Shown: positions 1 through 10,695, counted from the first letter of the stretch. The stretch: DNA of 42,820 bases from Mariprofundaceae bacterium (GCA_030950745.1 JAUZQZ010000094.1:1-42820), one strand, 5' to 3'. Made by a program: numbers and translations. Notes: generated from the letters alone by a model not told the origin.

Positions 1-35
1 ATCAATGACTTGCAACGCAAATTGTTGATTTGTAA

Positions 36-65
36 GGAAAGTGAAAACCGCGCTTTTCGCTTTCC
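36..65. terminator. Inverted repeat downstream of gyrA (possible bidirectional terminator)
   Basis: GGAAAGTGAAAA-CCGCGC-TTTTCGCTTTCC, 12-bp stem with one T/G wobble. Confidence 0.45.
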
Positions 66-70
66 GTGGA

Positions 71-98
71 GTAAAAAGGCCATGGACGGCCTTTTTAC
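71..98 (-). terminator. Rho-independent-like terminator of gyrA
   Basis: GTAAAAAGGCC-ATGGAC-GGCCTTTTTAC, perfect 11-bp stem just after the gyrA stop (103). Confidence 0.75.
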
Positions 99-102
99 GA
101 CT

Positions 103-2571
103 TCATTCATCATTCGTCACAGGCTCGTCTGCCTCCTCCTCATCCGACTGGTGTTCCGCCACGCGAACCGCACCAATCACGTTCTCATCGGCTGAACAGT
201 TAATCAGTTTCACACCCTGGGTATTGCGGCCAATGACCGATACGCCATTCATGCGGATACGCACCAGCCGTCCGGTATCGGTCATCATCATGACCTGATC
301 CGTCTCACCCACCTGAAGTGCGCCAATCATGGCGCCATTGCGCCCGCCGGTCTTGAGCGTAAACACGCCCTTGCCGCCCCGCTTCTGACGTGAATATTCA
401 TCTACCGATGTTCGCTTGCCAAAACCGTTCTCGCTGACGGCCAGCAGACTGGCCCCTTCCACTACCAGCGTCATGGCAATCACCGTGTCGTCTTTTGGCA
501 TGCGCATACCGGTCACGCCGCGTGTTGCACGCCCCAGGGGACGTGCATCGGTCTCGGCAAACCTGATCGCTTTGCCACCGCTCGACGACAGCATGATTTC
601 CTGCTCGCCATTGGAAATACGCACCGCAATCAGATCATCATCTTCATCCAGCCTGATGGCGATAATACCATTGGTACGAATATGGCCGTAATCGGTCAAT
701 TTGGTTTTTTTCACAAGACCCTTTTTCGTTGCCATCACAATATAATGCCCTTCATCAAATTCCCGAACGGCAAGTGTTGCGGATATTTTCTCTCCCTTCT
801 CTACGGGCAGCAGATTGACCAATGCTTTGCCGCGCGCGGCACGCCCGGCTTGCGGCACTTCATAGACCTTCTTGCGGAACACGCGCCCACGATCTGAAAA
901 AAACAATAGAAAATCATGTGTGGAAGCGGTCATCAACTGCGTAACGAAATCCTCTTCTTTGGTAGTCATGGCTGTCTTTCCCTTGCCGCCCCGGCGCTGG
1001 GCGCGGTACAGAGAAACCGGATTGCGTTTGATATACCCCTCGTTGGAAATGGTCACCACCATGTCTTCTTCGGTAATCAGGTCTTCCACCGAGAGTTCGG
1101 CTGTTTCATCCATGATTTCCGTACGGCGGCCATCGGCATACCGTTCGCGCACCGCCTGTAATTCCTCAACAATCACCTGCATCAATAATTTTTCATCAGC
1201 AAGGATCGCCTTCAGATGTGCAATGGTGCTTTGCACTTCTTCATATTCCGCCTTGATTTTATCACGCTCCAGCCCGGTCAAACGCTGCAAACGCATCTCC
1301 AGAATCGCCTTGGCCTGTTTCTCCGACAAGCCAAAGTGCTGCATCAATCCGTCACGCGCCTCATCAGCTGTGCGGCTGGCGCGAATCAGCTTGATAACCT
1401 CGTCAATATGATCCAGCGCGATCAACAGGCCTTCAAGGATATGCGCCCGGGCTTCCGCTTTAGCCAGATCAAACAGACAACGCCGGGTCACCACCTGACG
1501 TCGGTGGTCCACAAAATAGTTCAGGAATTCACGAACACCGCATAATTTCGGCTGCCCGTCCACGAGCGCCAGCATGTTGCAACCAAAGTTGCATTGTAAT
1601 TGCGTGTGCTTGTACAAATTATTCAGCACAACTTCCGGGATTTCATTCCTTTTCAGTTCGATGGCGATACGTAGACCATCGCGGTCAGACTCGTCACGAA
1701 GATCGGAAATACCTTCAATCTTCTTGTCACGCACCAGTGCTGCAATGTTCTCAATCAGCGTGGCCTTGTTCACCTGATAGGGCAGCTCGGTAACAATCAG
1801 TGATTCCCGTTTGGTACGCGGATGAATCTCCACGATGGCACGGGCGCGCATGGTCACGGAACCACGCCCCGTCAAAAAAGCATTGCGCATGCCCTGGCGT
1901 CCATAAATAAAACCGCCAGTAGGAAAGTCCGGCCCCGGCATAATTTCCATAAGCTTTTCGTCATCAATATCGGGGGTTTCAATCAGGGCGATCGTTGCAT
2001 GAATGGTTTCACCCAGATTATGTGGCGGGATATTGGTGGCCATGCCCACAGCAATCCCCTGCGAACCATTGATCAGCAGATTGGGGAACCGCGCTGGCAA
2101 CACCTTGGGTTCCTTGAGAGACTCATCATAATTAGGTGCAAAATCAACGGTGTCTTTATCAATATCTGCCAGTAATTCACCGGAAAGACGGCTCATGCGT
2201 GCTTCGGTATAGCGCATGGCAGCCGGCGAATCCCCATCGACCGAGCCGAAATTTCCCTGCCCGTCCACCAGCACATGCCGCATGCTCCATGTTTGCGCCA
2301 TGCGCACGAGCGCGTCATAGACGGCGGAATCGCCGTGTGGATGGTATTTACCAATCGCATCACCGACCACGCGTGCGGATTTCTTATATGGTTTGTCATG
2401 GGTGCAACCGAGTTCCTGCATGGCATAGAGAATGCGCCGATGTACAGGTTTCAGGCCATCACGCGCATCAGGAAGCGCCCGCCCGATAATCACGCTCATG
2501 GCGTAATCAAGATACGAACGGCGCATCTCCTCTTCAATTTGAACCGGTATAACAGTCGTTAATTGATCCAT
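103..2571 (-). CDS. gyrA: DNA gyrase subunit A
   Basis: 822 aa; [33 protein letters not shown], and GyrA box QRRGGKG. Confidence 0.97.
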   Translation of the reverse strand: MDQLTTVIPVQIEEEMRRSYLDYAMSVIIGRALPDARDGLKPVHRRILYAMQELGCTHDKPYKKSARVVGDAIGKYHPHGDSAVYDALVRMAQTWSMRHVLVDGQGNFGSVDGDSPAAMRYTEARMSRLSGELLADIDKDTVDFAPNYDESLKEPKVLPARFPNLLINGSQGIAVGMATNIPPHNLGETIHATIALIETPDIDDEKLMEIMPGPDFPTGGFIYGRQGMRNAFLTGRGSVTMRARAIVEIHPRTKRESLIVTELPYQVNKATLIENIAALVRDKKIEGISDLRDESDRDGLRIAIELKRNEIPEVVLNNLYKHTQLQCNFGCNMLALVDGQPKLCGVREFLNYFVDHRRQVVTRRCLFDLAKAEARAHILEGLLIALDHIDEVIKLIRASRTADEARDGLMQHFGLSEKQAKAILEMRLQRLTGLERDKIKAEYEEVQSTIAHLKAILADEKLLMQVIVEELQAVRERYADGRRTEIMDETAELSVEDLITEEDMVVTISNEGYIKRNPVSLYRAQRRGGKGKTAMTTKEEDFVTQLMTASTHDFLLFFSDRGRVFRKKVYEVPQAGRAARGKALVNLLPVEKGEKISATLAVREFDEGHYIVMATKKGLVKKTKLTDYGHIRTNGIIAIRLDEDDDLIAVRISNGEQEIMLSSSGGKAIRFAETDARPLGRATRGVTGMRMPKDDTVIAMTLVVEGASLLAVSENGFGKRTSVDEYSRQKRGGKGVFTLKTGGRNGAMIGALQVGETDQVMMMTDTGRLVRIRMNGVSVIGRNTQGVKLINCSADENVIGAVRVAEHQSDEEEADEPVTNDE

Positions 2572-2619
2572 TGCTATGTATTCCCCTGACTTATCATTTC
2601 CCTAATCCAATGGGTATCG

Positions 2620-2696
2620 TGGTGCCCTCGACAGGAGTCGAACCTGTGGCCTGCTGCTTAGGAGGCAGCCGCTCTATCCGGCTGAGCTACGAGGGC
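2620..2696 (-). tRNA. tRNA-Arg (anticodon CCT)
   Basis: Cloverleaf GCCCTCGTAGCTCAGCCGGATAGAGCGGCTGCCTCCTAAGCAGCAGGCCACAGGTTCGACTCCTGTCGAGGGCACCA; encoded CCA. Confidence 0.95.
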
Positions 2697-2777
2697 CTTA
2701 TCCGCATGATCCATACAAGATCGGGGCCGCATGTATGCTAGCGGCTTTATGTTCTTCCCGCACCCCTCTAGCGCTGT

Positions 2778-3308
2778 TTATTCGTAAGAAATCAGGCTAT
2801 AAATCGGGACATCCTGTAAAAGCTTTCGTCCGTTCAGAAAAGCAAGCTCGACAACAAACAGGCACCCTGCCACATCTGCACCAAGTTGATGAATCAAATC
2901 AACGGTTGCACGCATCGTGCCACCAGTTGCCAACAAATCATCCACAATCACGACCTTGTGCCCGGAACTCACGGCATCGCGATGAATTTCCAGCCGATCC
3001 ACACCATATTCCAGTTCGTATTCCACACCATGCACATCCGCCGGAAGCTTGCCGGGTTTACGCACCGGGATCAGCCCCAGTCCGGTTTGCTGAGCCAATG
3101 CCGCACCAAAAATGAAACCGCGCGATTCGATACCAACAAGGGCATCGACATTGGCGGGCATCTGACAAGCCAACCCGGAAATGGAAGCCGCAAAGGCATC
3201 ACCATCCGCAAGCAAAGGAGTGATGTCTTTGAAGACAATACCCGGTTTGGGGAAATCTGGAATATCACGGATATAATCCCGTAAATTTATAGCTGTACTT
3301 GAAGTCAC
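2778..3308 (-). CDS. apt: Adenine phosphoribosyltransferase
   Basis: 176 aa; PRPP motif VVIVDDLLATGGT; N-terminal IRDIPDFPKPGIVFKDITPLL. Confidence 0.95.
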   Translation of the reverse strand: MTSSTAINLRDYIRDIPDFPKPGIVFKDITPLLADGDAFAASISGLACQMPANVDALVGIESRGFIFGAALAQQTGLGLIPVRKPGKLPADVHGVEYELEYGVDRLEIHRDAVSSGHKVVIVDDLLATGGTMRATVDLIHQLGADVAGCLFVVELAFLNGRKLLQDVPIYSLISYE

Positions 3309-4153
3309 AATACCTCCTCGGAGTGTACATCATGTTTGTGAATAATCTGACGCAACTTTTGCAGCGCACCCACCTGGATCTGGCGAATACGCTCACGCGT
3401 CACCCCCACATGACGCCCAATAGCTTCCAGCGTCCACGAATCATTGCGGGAATTCAGACCATAGCGCAAATAGACCACTTCCTGCTCTTTATCCGTCAAC
3501 TGCGCCAGCCATGAATGGAGCATGTCTGTACGAATACTCTCTTCCAGATGATCACCCGGTTGTTCGGCATGTTCATCTTCGGTGACGTCGTAAAGTGTGA
3601 AATCCCCATCTTCATGCAATAGCTCATCAGCACTTTCCGTATATTGATGCGCGCCATGCAATGCCTGAATACGTTCAGGTGTTTTTCCAAGATGTTCGGC
3701 GACTTCCTTATCGGTCGGTTCACGCTCCAGTTTCGTGCGCAAAATGTTGGCAGTACGCATGATAACATTAAATTCTTTACCAATATGCACGGGTAAACGG
3801 ATGGTTCTGGCCTGATTCATAATACCACGTTCCACCGATTGCCTGATCCACCATGTAGCATAGGTCGAAAAACGGCACCCATGCGCTTCATCAAACTTCT
3901 CCACTGCACGCATCAAGCCGATATTACCTTCTTCAACCAGGTCGGAAAGTGGCATACCACGATTCATGTAGCGTCTGGCAATCTTAACGACCAGCCGCAA
4001 ATTGGCATTGATCATATGTTGCCGGGCTTCTTCACTGCCTTTGGCGATATCCCGGGCAAGCTTAACCTCCTGTTCCGCGTTTAACAGGTCATAACGCGAT
4101 ATCTCACGCATGTATAGTGTTATAGGATCAACACTATGGCGTTTGGCCATCAT
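3305..4153 (-). CDS. rpoS: RNA polymerase sigma factor RpoS-like (start trimmed to M35 of the ORF)
   Basis: Sigma70 regions 1.2-4 (DPITLYMREI, DLVEEGNIGLMRAVEKF, TLEAIGRHVGVTRERIRQIQ); adjacent to nlpD; GGGGG ribosome-binding site before the internal ATG. Confidence 0.88.
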   Translation of the reverse strand: MMAKRHSVDPITLYMREISRYDLLNAEQEVKLARDIAKGSEEARQHMINANLRLVVKIARRYMNRGMPLSDLVEEGNIGLMRAVEKFDEAHGCRFSTYATWWIRQSVERGIMNQARTIRLPVHIGKEFNVIMRTANILRTKLEREPTDKEVAEHLGKTPERIQALHGAHQYTESADELLHEDGDFTLYDVTEDEHAEQPGDHLEESIRTDMLHSWLAQLTDKEQEVVYLRYGLNSRNDSWTLEAIGRHVGVTRERIRQIQVGALQKLRQIIHKHDVHSEEVL

Positions 4154-4278
4154 ACCCCCTTGAACAATTGCCTGAAGTTTGGGCAGATTGAAGAGAAAAA
4201 CAAGGCTGTTCTGCAAGATGATACCAACAACATGAATAAAACCATATGGCTCCATTCATGTTGTTGTCGGTAAATCAT

Positions 4279-5058
4279 TCAACGGCGCTTCCTTTGTCGT
4301 TTGGGTAAATATACCAGGGGATTCACGGGTGTGGGGCCCCGGCGAACTTCAAAATGCACATGCGGCCCCGATGCGTGGCCCGTACGCCCGGCCCGGGCAA
4401 TAATTTCGCCACGCTTCACATGCGTGCCACGACGCACCAGATTACTCTGATTATGCGCATAGGCCGTAAACATATCGTGTGTATGCCGAATAATAATCAG
4501 ATTACCGTAGCCTGTTAGCCGACGGCTGGAATACACCACATCCCCCTCAGCAGCGGCTCGCACAGGCGTTCCTTCGGGAACACTGATATCAATACCGTCG
4601 TGTGGCCTCCCATGCCTTCTACCGAACTTACTGGTAACTTTTCCCCGAACGGGCCAGGACAAACGAACCACCCGGCGATGGCGGGCCGTGGAAACTCTTT
4701 TATGCGGTCTGGGTTTCACCACGCCATGGCCAGGTCTTTTCTTCCCGTTCACACTCCTGCCACGAACAGGTTTCTTGTGCCTTTTTGGCAGGGGAATATA
4801 ACTTGGACGTGGTGCAACCCCCCGCAGGTAAAGGCGTTGGCCGGTGTAAATGGTATAGGGATAATGGAGATGATTGCGCCGGGCCAATGTGCGGTAATCC
4901 GTACCATGCCGCTTACTGACGCTGTACAGCGTATCGCCTGCCCTCACCTGGTAAATCGCCTCACTTTTGCTCACAGGCGCTTGCAGTACAACCGTTTTAT
5001 AACAGGCTGATGAAGCCAGCAAAACGAGAAGGTAAAGGAGCCTCAGCGCCATAACCAC
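4279..5058 (-). CDS. nlpD: LysM + M23 peptidase-family lipoprotein, NlpD-like
   Basis: LysM YQVRAGDTLYSVSKRHGTDYRTLARRN; M23 GRPHDGIDISVPEGTPVRAAAEGDVVY...GPHVHFEVRR; directly upstream of rpoS. Confidence 0.85.
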   Translation of the reverse strand: MVMALRLLYLLVLLASSACYKTVVLQAPVSKSEAIYQVRAGDTLYSVSKRHGTDYRTLARRNHLHYPYTIYTGQRLYLRGVAPRPSYIPLPKRHKKPVRGRSVNGKKRPGHGVVKPRPHKRVSTARHRRVVRLSWPVRGKVTSKFGRRHGRPHDGIDISVPEGTPVRAAAEGDVVYSSRRLTGYGNLIIIRHTHDMFTAYAHNQSNLVRRGTHVKRGEIIARAGRTGHASGPHVHFEVRRGPTPVNPLVYLPKRQRKRR

Positions 5059-5669
5059 AGCATCACAAAACCTGCAATAACCAGCATGGCTACGACAACC
5101 GTTAAAATCTCAAAATGCCGTTCTACCAGCATCCGTAAACGCTCACCACCCCATTGCAACAAACCACCCTCAAGAAAGAAGCGGGCGCCACGGGAAGCAC
5201 ATGTTGCTGCGATAAAACCGGGAAACGGCAATCCGAACGCGCCAGCGGCGATGGTCACTACCTTGAAGGGAATGGGTGAGAATCCGGCAATCAACACCAC
5301 CCACAAACCATACTCACGAAACAATGCCTGCACATGATTGAATTGCTCCATCGCACCATAAAAGTTGAGTAGCGGCTGAGCCACACTAGCAAATAGCAGC
5401 ATACCGATGATATACCCGATGCAGGCACCAATGACTGATCCGACAGTAGCCAGCAGAGCCAGACGCATACCCAGCTCGGGGCGTCCCAACGCCAGGGCAA
5501 TCAACAGAATATCCGGAGGAATGGGAAACACACTGGCTTCGATGATTGCGATGAAAAACAGTGCAATCCGGGCCTGAGGATGCTCAGCCCAGGATAGTGT
5601 CCAGTGGTAGCAACGCCTGAGCCACGCAGGTTTCAAAATATTGAATTTAGATGGAATATTATACTCCAT
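5043..5669 (-). CDS. DedA/YqaA-family (SNARE-associated) membrane protein
   Basis: 208 aa, multiple TM segments; EASVFPIPPDILLIALAL and AGFSPIPFKVVTIAAGAF motifs. Confidence 0.8.
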   Translation of the reverse strand: MEYNIPSKFNILKPAWLRRCYHWTLSWAEHPQARIALFFIAIIEASVFPIPPDILLIALALGRPELGMRLALLATVGSVIGACIGYIIGMLLFASVAQPLLNFYGAMEQFNHVQALFREYGLWVVLIAGFSPIPFKVVTIAAGAFGLPFPGFIAATCASRGARFFLEGGLLQWGGERLRMLVERHFEILTVVVAMLVIAGFVMLWLWR

Positions 5670-5806
5670 GGCAACATTTCAGATGCTCTGGATTTTGTTT
5701 CATGGCAAGGCACGAGACGTGCAGAATCGGTGCATATGGGTTATATGTGAGGATTCGAATATCGCAGCAACATAGCCATGGGGCAAAAGACAGAGTAGCT
5801 GAGTCA

Positions 5807-6457
5807 TTACCCATGGACAAGCGGTACAAAAGTGCATGCATCAAAATATTCTTCGGACCACGTGCCTCCAAGCTTGCGAAAACGGACGAGCACGTGCTCT
5901 CCCTGTCGTCCTACCGGCATCACCAGCACGCCTCCCTCACATAATTGATGCAGCCATGCCTCCGGCACCTTTCCACCCCCCGCAGCAACGAGAATTGCAT
6001 CAAACGGCGCATATTCATCCCAACCTTCTGTGCCATCACCGCATTTAAGCATTACATTGGCATGCCGCGCTGCGCGCAGGTTGTGGCGTGCGCGTTCATG
6101 CAACGAAGGGATGCGCTCAATACTATAAACCCGTCGGCATAACCGGGACAGAACCGCCGTCTGATAGCCGCATCCCGTACCGATTTCAAGTACCCGTTCA
6201 TGGCCTTTCAACGCCAGTAACTGGGTCATTTTTCCTACCATATAGGGCTGTGAAATGGTTTGTCCCTCGCCAATCGGCAGTGAGGAGTCCTGATAGGCGT
6301 GACTGGCCAGAGCCACATCGACAAACATGTGGCGTGGAACCGTGCTCATTGCATCGAGAACACGGGAATCTGTTATGCCGCGTGTGACAAGCTGCTCCGC
6401 CACCATGCGTCGGCGGGGGCGTTCAAAGGCAAGGCTCATGCCGTGCCGTTTCACCAC
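5807..6457 (-). CDS. pcm: Protein-L-isoaspartate O-methyltransferase
   Basis: GQTISQPYMVGKMTQLL, VLEIGTGCGYQTAVLS motifs. Confidence 0.92.
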   Translation of the reverse strand: MVKRHGMSLAFERPRRRMVAEQLVTRGITDSRVLDAMSTVPRHMFVDVALASHAYQDSSLPIGEGQTISQPYMVGKMTQLLALKGHERVLEIGTGCGYQTAVLSRLCRRVYSIERIPSLHERARHNLRAARHANVMLKCGDGTEGWDEYAPFDAILVAAGGGKVPEAWLHQLCEGGVLVMPVGRQGEHVLVRFRKLGGTWSEEYFDACTFVPLVHG

Positions 6458-6487
6458 TTGACTGATGTGGAATGAGCCTTGTGAGAA

Positions 6488-6564
6488 TGGTCGGGACGGC
6501 CGGATTTGAACCGGCGACCACCAGTCCCCCAGACTGGTGCGCTACCAAGCTGCGCTACGTCCCG
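6488..6564 (-). tRNA. tRNA-Pro (anticodon GGG)
   Basis: Cloverleaf CGGGACGTAGCGCAGCTTGGTAGCGCACCAGTCTGGGGGACTGGTGGTCGCCGGTTCAAATCCGGCCGTCCCGACCA. Confidence 0.95.
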
Positions 6565-6599
6565 TAACATGTCACTTTCAAGAACCACCGAAGGGGGGC

Positions 6600-6834
6600 T
6601 AGTCCTGACTTTTACACACAAGTCGCGCGTTTGCAGCAAGGGTTGTTCCCTTGCAAGAGCGCGCAACGCAGGCAGATGGCCGCCGGACGGCTCGCCCGAA
6701 GGGAACCCTTGCACACGGGCCGTACCTGCGTTGCAACGCTTGCCGATGGAACAACCATTATCTGCGCATCGCACCTTGGTCTGACCCGCGCGCAAGGGTT
6801 CTGTGGCATGGCTTGTGTGTAAAAGTCAGGACTA
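6600..6834. mobile_element. Palindromic element E1 (MITE-like, TA-flanked)
   Basis: Perfect 23-bp TIR TAGTCCTGACTTTTACACACAAG (6600-6622 / 6812-6834); internal hairpins; core CTCGCCCGAAGGGAACC; no credible ORF. Confidence 0.75.
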
Positions 6835-7209
6835 ATCACCCAACAATTGGTGAATGGAAGCAAGCTCCTGACGAATATGATGCAATGTGTTCTGTGCCGA
6901 ATTCTGCTCTACCAACTCATCAATGTCACCATTGATCAGGCGTTTCTTGGCACCTTTGATGGTAAAGTTGAGATCATAGAGAAGATGCTTGATCTGTAAA
7001 ATAGCATAAATATCACGTTGACGGTAAAAACGCCGGTTTCCACTTTTTTTGACTGGTTTAATATGACGAAACTCTGTTTCCCAGTAGCGCAGCACATGAG
7101 GTTCAACATCACATATTTCGCTAACCTCCCGAATGGAAAAAAACAGTTTGTCGGGTAGATCGGGAACTGTAACGCCTGCATTGCGAAGCGTTTGAACCTG
7201 AACGTTCAT
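6832..7209 (-). CDS. MerR-family transcriptional regulator
   Basis: 125 aa; KLFFSIREVSEICDVEPHVLRYWETEFRHIKPVKKSGNRRFYRQRD; lies immediately after ihfA. Confidence 0.92.
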   Translation of the reverse strand: MNVQVQTLRNAGVTVPDLPDKLFFSIREVSEICDVEPHVLRYWETEFRHIKPVKKSGNRRFYRQRDIYAILQIKHLLYDLNFTIKGAKKRLINGDIDELVEQNSAQNTLHHIRQELASIHQLLGD

Positions 7210-7490
7210 TGATTTTCACCCAGCACTTGATTTTTCAGAAGCTGGCTTGCCCGAAAAGTTACAATCCGGCGTGAAGAAATGGTAATTTCATCCCCCGTCT
7301 TGGGATTTCGGCCCCGGCGGGGACGCTTGTTGCGTACCATAAAATGCCCGAATCCGGAAAGCTTGACATCCTCACCCTGCTCCAAGGCCTTGTGAACCAC
7401 ATCCAGAACCACGTCAACAATCTGACCGGACTCTTTTTTGGAGAGGCCGACACGTTCGTGAACGACTTTAGCGATTTCGGCTTTTGTCAC
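7206..7490 (-). CDS. ihfA: Integration host factor subunit alpha
   Basis: 94 aa; MTKAEIAKVVHERVGLSKKES...LSGFGHFMVRNKRPRRGRNPKTG. Confidence 0.93.
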   Translation of the reverse strand: MTKAEIAKVVHERVGLSKKESGQIVDVVLDVVHKALEQGEDVKLSGFGHFMVRNKRPRRGRNPKTGDEITISSRRIVTFRASQLLKNQVLGENQ

Positions 7491-7668
7491 GTGCTCCCCT
7501 CTTGTTATTACGGATGGTTAACTCACATTAGCTAGAAACCACTTGCGATATTAACCGGAACTTCTTGTTATGTCAAAGCTTTTAGACTTTCACCTTGAAG
7601 GAGGTGCTGTTATCAAAAATGTAAAACCTGCCATGCCGAATATGATCAGATCAGATACTCCTTCTAAT

Positions 7669-8652
7669 CTATGTGGAAAATGTTGCACGAAAACGACTCA
7701 TAAAGGCATCCAAATCCTTTTGTGGCAAGGCATTAATGCCGGCGGCAGCTTTCCGGCCACCACCGGTCGGAAATTGCCGGCATAGCTCATCGGCACCTTC
7801 TTTCAGAACCAGTGGCGCTCGTACGCTGATGCGGTATGTACCACGATTTTCTCCATCGCTTAATTGCATGGCAACAGCATGCGCACGCGTTGGATATCTA
7901 CGCGCCAGTTCGTTGCTGAACACCCCTGAAACCCGCCGGGCCCATGCTTCATCCGGTAATAAAAACAAAGCGGTAGAGGCATCCTCAAACTCCGGGGCGG
8001 TTTCCATAACCCGGCATCGGTCGTCATCCATACCCTTTCGCAGAACCTGGAATGCATCTTCCTCTTTAATAAATGCAAACGGATCTGAAAAAGGTTCCAT
8101 CCGCCGATACAGGTCAGATGGGTGGAAATAGAGGTCATCCACTGTGATGCCATAGCCATTGTAGTTTAGGCAATCACCCAATTGACACAGCTGTTGAAGT
8201 TGGCTCTGTTCCAGGTGGAGCACCGTAGCAGCATGGTTGGCGGCATCATGAAGGTTATCGCCAAAAGCTGCCACAACGGCCCATGGCAGATATTTATCCT
8301 GCAAATAGTGACTGACCAGCAGACTCGTACATACGTCCGGGGCGGTATTGATGTGCGCTTCCAGGTTGGGATGATCGGGAATATCACCGGCAAAGTGATG
8401 GTCAAACCAGAGTACCTTTATACCTCTGTCGAGCAGGTGTAACAGTGATTGACGATTCTGATCCAGTGAGATATCCAGGACACAGACAATGTCTTCCTGT
8501 TTGGCCTTTTTCCCGTCGGACACACACCTTAACAGACCAACATCCCGTTTAACGCCTGTAATCAGTTCGGATTTAACCGGGTTAGCCAGACGCAACTGAT
8601 GCAACGCACACAGCCCATCCGCATCACCATTAAACACATCAAATTGGGCCAT
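7669..8652 (-). CDS. DHH-family phosphoesterase
   Basis: DVFNGDADGLCALHQLRLANP, WFDHHFAGD, C-terminal GGRKAAAGIN (DHHA1-like). Confidence 0.85.
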   Translation of the reverse strand: MAQFDVFNGDADGLCALHQLRLANPVKSELITGVKRDVGLLRCVSDGKKAKQEDIVCVLDISLDQNRQSLLHLLDRGIKVLWFDHHFAGDIPDHPNLEAHINTAPDVCTSLLVSHYLQDKYLPWAVVAAFGDNLHDAANHAATVLHLEQSQLQQLCQLGDCLNYNGYGITVDDLYFHPSDLYRRMEPFSDPFAFIKEEDAFQVLRKGMDDDRCRVMETAPEFEDASTALFLLPDEAWARRVSGVFSNELARRYPTRAHAVAMQLSDGENRGTYRISVRAPLVLKEGADELCRQFPTGGGRKAAAGINALPQKDLDAFMSRFRATFST

Positions 8653-8668
8653 AAATTCTTATCCTGAA

Positions 8669-10021
8669 TTATTCAGAAGAAAGCGTAGACTCAATCAAGT
8701 CGGCAAGCCCCTGCCCGACATTGAGCATCATATCCTCATCTTCAGCTTCAACCATGATGCGCAATTTGAGCTCAGTGCCAGACATGCGCACGCTCAACCG
8801 ACCCTTGCCATCCAACCGTATTTCAGCCGCTTTCATGGCCTGCTGCACCTGCGGCTGCCCTGCCACATCCATGCGCCGGGGCAATACGATATTCCATAAT
8901 TTTTGCGGATACAGTTGCATGCCGGAAGCCAGTTCCGATAATGGCTTTTCCTGATCGCGCATGGCCGCAAGCAGTTGCAGTGCGGTCAACAAGCCATCAC
9001 CAGTGGTATTGCAATCCAGCATAATGATATGACCGGATTGTTCACCACCCAGATTACATCCCTTATCGCGCATCATTTCCAGCACATAGCGATCTCCCAC
9101 ACTGGCCCGATGCATGCCAAGTCCAAGTCCGCCAAGATAATGCTCCAACCCCATATTACTCATCAGCGTGGTCACCACGGCCCCGCCTGTCAGCCGATCA
9201 TGATGCAGCAACTGCTCTGCCAGAACCGCAATCACACGATCCCCATCCACGATAACGCCGTTGGCATCACAGGCAATCAGCCGATCTGCATCCCCATCCA
9301 GCGCAAAGCCCGCGTCCGCACCCGTTTCCACAACACGCGCACACATACCCGCCGGATCGGTTGAACCGCAAGCCAGATTGATATTATGGCCATCCGGTTC
9401 CGCATGCATCACCACAACGCCGCAGCCCAGTTCATCCAGCAATCTTGGCGCCACGTCATAGGCGGCGCCATTGGCACAATCCACCACCACCTTGAACCCA
9501 TCGAGACGGAAGCCGCGTGGCAGCGACGCCTTACAGAATTCCACATAACGACCACGCGCATCATCCACGCGGAAAGCCTTGCCAATATCGGCGGCATCCG
9601 GAAGGGGTGGCAGATCATCCAGGCATCGCTCAATCTCCTGCTCAATTTCGTCGGGTAACTTGAAACCATCCGCACCAAAGAACTTGATGCCATTATCTCC
9701 GGCTGGATTGTGGGAAGCGGAAAGCATCACGCCGGCATCCGCACGCAGACTGCGCGTCAAATAAGCTACGGCAGGCGTCGGTACCGGCCCGACCAGTAGC
9801 ACATTCATCCCCTGCGCGGTAAGCCCCGCGCACAATGCCGATTCAATCATATAGCCGGAAAGACGGGTATCCTTACCAATAAGGATGTGCGGCTGATGAT
9901 CCAGATGCCTGGTCAGGACATGCCCCGCCGCCCGGCCAAGCTTCAATGAAAATTCAGCCGTCATCGGTTCCTTATTCACGGTACCCCGCACCCCGTCCGT
10001 GCCAAAATAGCGCCGCATCAT
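8669..10021 (-). CDS. glmM: Phosphoglucosamine mutase
   Basis: YFGTDGVRGTVN, active-site MLSASHNPAGDNGIKFF, ALDGDADR. Confidence 0.96.
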   Translation of the reverse strand: MMRRYFGTDGVRGTVNKEPMTAEFSLKLGRAAGHVLTRHLDHQPHILIGKDTRLSGYMIESALCAGLTAQGMNVLLVGPVPTPAVAYLTRSLRADAGVMLSASHNPAGDNGIKFFGADGFKLPDEIEQEIERCLDDLPPLPDAADIGKAFRVDDARGRYVEFCKASLPRGFRLDGFKVVVDCANGAAYDVAPRLLDELGCGVVVMHAEPDGHNINLACGSTDPAGMCARVVETGADAGFALDGDADRLIACDANGVIVDGDRVIAVLAEQLLHHDRLTGGAVVTTLMSNMGLEHYLGGLGLGMHRASVGDRYVLEMMRDKGCNLGGEQSGHIIMLDCNTTGDGLLTALQLLAAMRDQEKPLSELASGMQLYPQKLWNIVLPRRMDVAGQPQVQQAMKAAEIRLDGKGRLSVRMSGTELKLRIMVEAEDEDMMLNVGQGLADLIESTLSSE

Positions 10022-10695
10022 TTTTTTCCTCTTTGCCGTTTCAGTTTATGCAACAACTTGCCACGCACAGTAAATTTGGTATTGGAGCCGACCAGCCGAA
10101 TACCTTTTCCGGTAGGGCTCTCAACGCCGACCTTCATCTCAAACGGCCCGACTTTGGCCTCGGGAAGCACTGCTGTTGTTTTTACATCCGAAAGCGCGTC
10201 CAGCCATACTTCGGGACCGGAAAGTACGGCTACAGATGGTGTTACCTGAACATCGACAGCTTTCCATCCTTCCTGCAACTCCAGACGCGGCTTGACTGCG
10301 ATCTCCCGTTTAACCACCCGGTCTATCTGCAATTGCAGCCGGTCCGGTTGCAGTTTCTCGATGGTTAGCCCCACAGGAAGACGAATGGCCGATACTTTCA
10401 ACGCCCGTTCCACCACACCTGGACCCTTCAACCCCGAAGCATCGAGTGGTACGCGTAAATCCGCATGTTCCAGACCGCTTAGTCTCGCCTGCAGACCCGT
10501 GACTGTGATACGCACATGGTCCGGCAGGTCATTCACAATCACCATGTCGGATGGCAGCCCCTGTACCTGCAACGGCACATCCATGCTCAAAGAACCAACG
10601 CCCTGTCCATGCACCTGTATCCAGAGAACAACCGCAATCAGGATGGCCAGCAATTTCAAACCGCTGGCTCGCAGGAATTGCATCGTCTTCACCAT
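10018..10695 (-). CDS. cdaR: YbbR-domain protein, CdaR-like
   Basis: N-terminal TM then YbbR-like repeats; lies between cdaA and glmM. Confidence 0.82.
   Translation of the reverse strand: MVKTMQFLRASGLKLLAILIAVVLWIQVHGQGVGSLSMDVPLQVQGLPSDMVIVNDLPDHVRITVTGLQARLSGLEHADLRVPLDASGLKGPGVVERALKVSAIRLPVGLTIEKLQPDRLQLQIDRVVKREIAVKPRLELQEGWKAVDVQVTPSVAVLSGPEVWLDALSDVKTTAVLPEAKVGPFEMKVGVESPTGKGIRLVGSNTKFTVRGKLLHKLKRQRGKK

Noticed and set aside
2200-2330. Possible gyrA quinolone-resistance substitutions
   Set aside because: The region reads [17 protein letters not shown] with the usual S and D residues, so there is no resistance signature.
103-2571. Numerous antisense ORFs across gyrA and other long genes
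   Set aside because: They overlap confidently identified conserved genes in antisense and show no recognisable motifs.
6600-6834. Small ORFs crossing E1 (for example 6612..6863 and 6631..6822)
   Set aside because: They arise from the palindromic repeat structure; no coding evidence.
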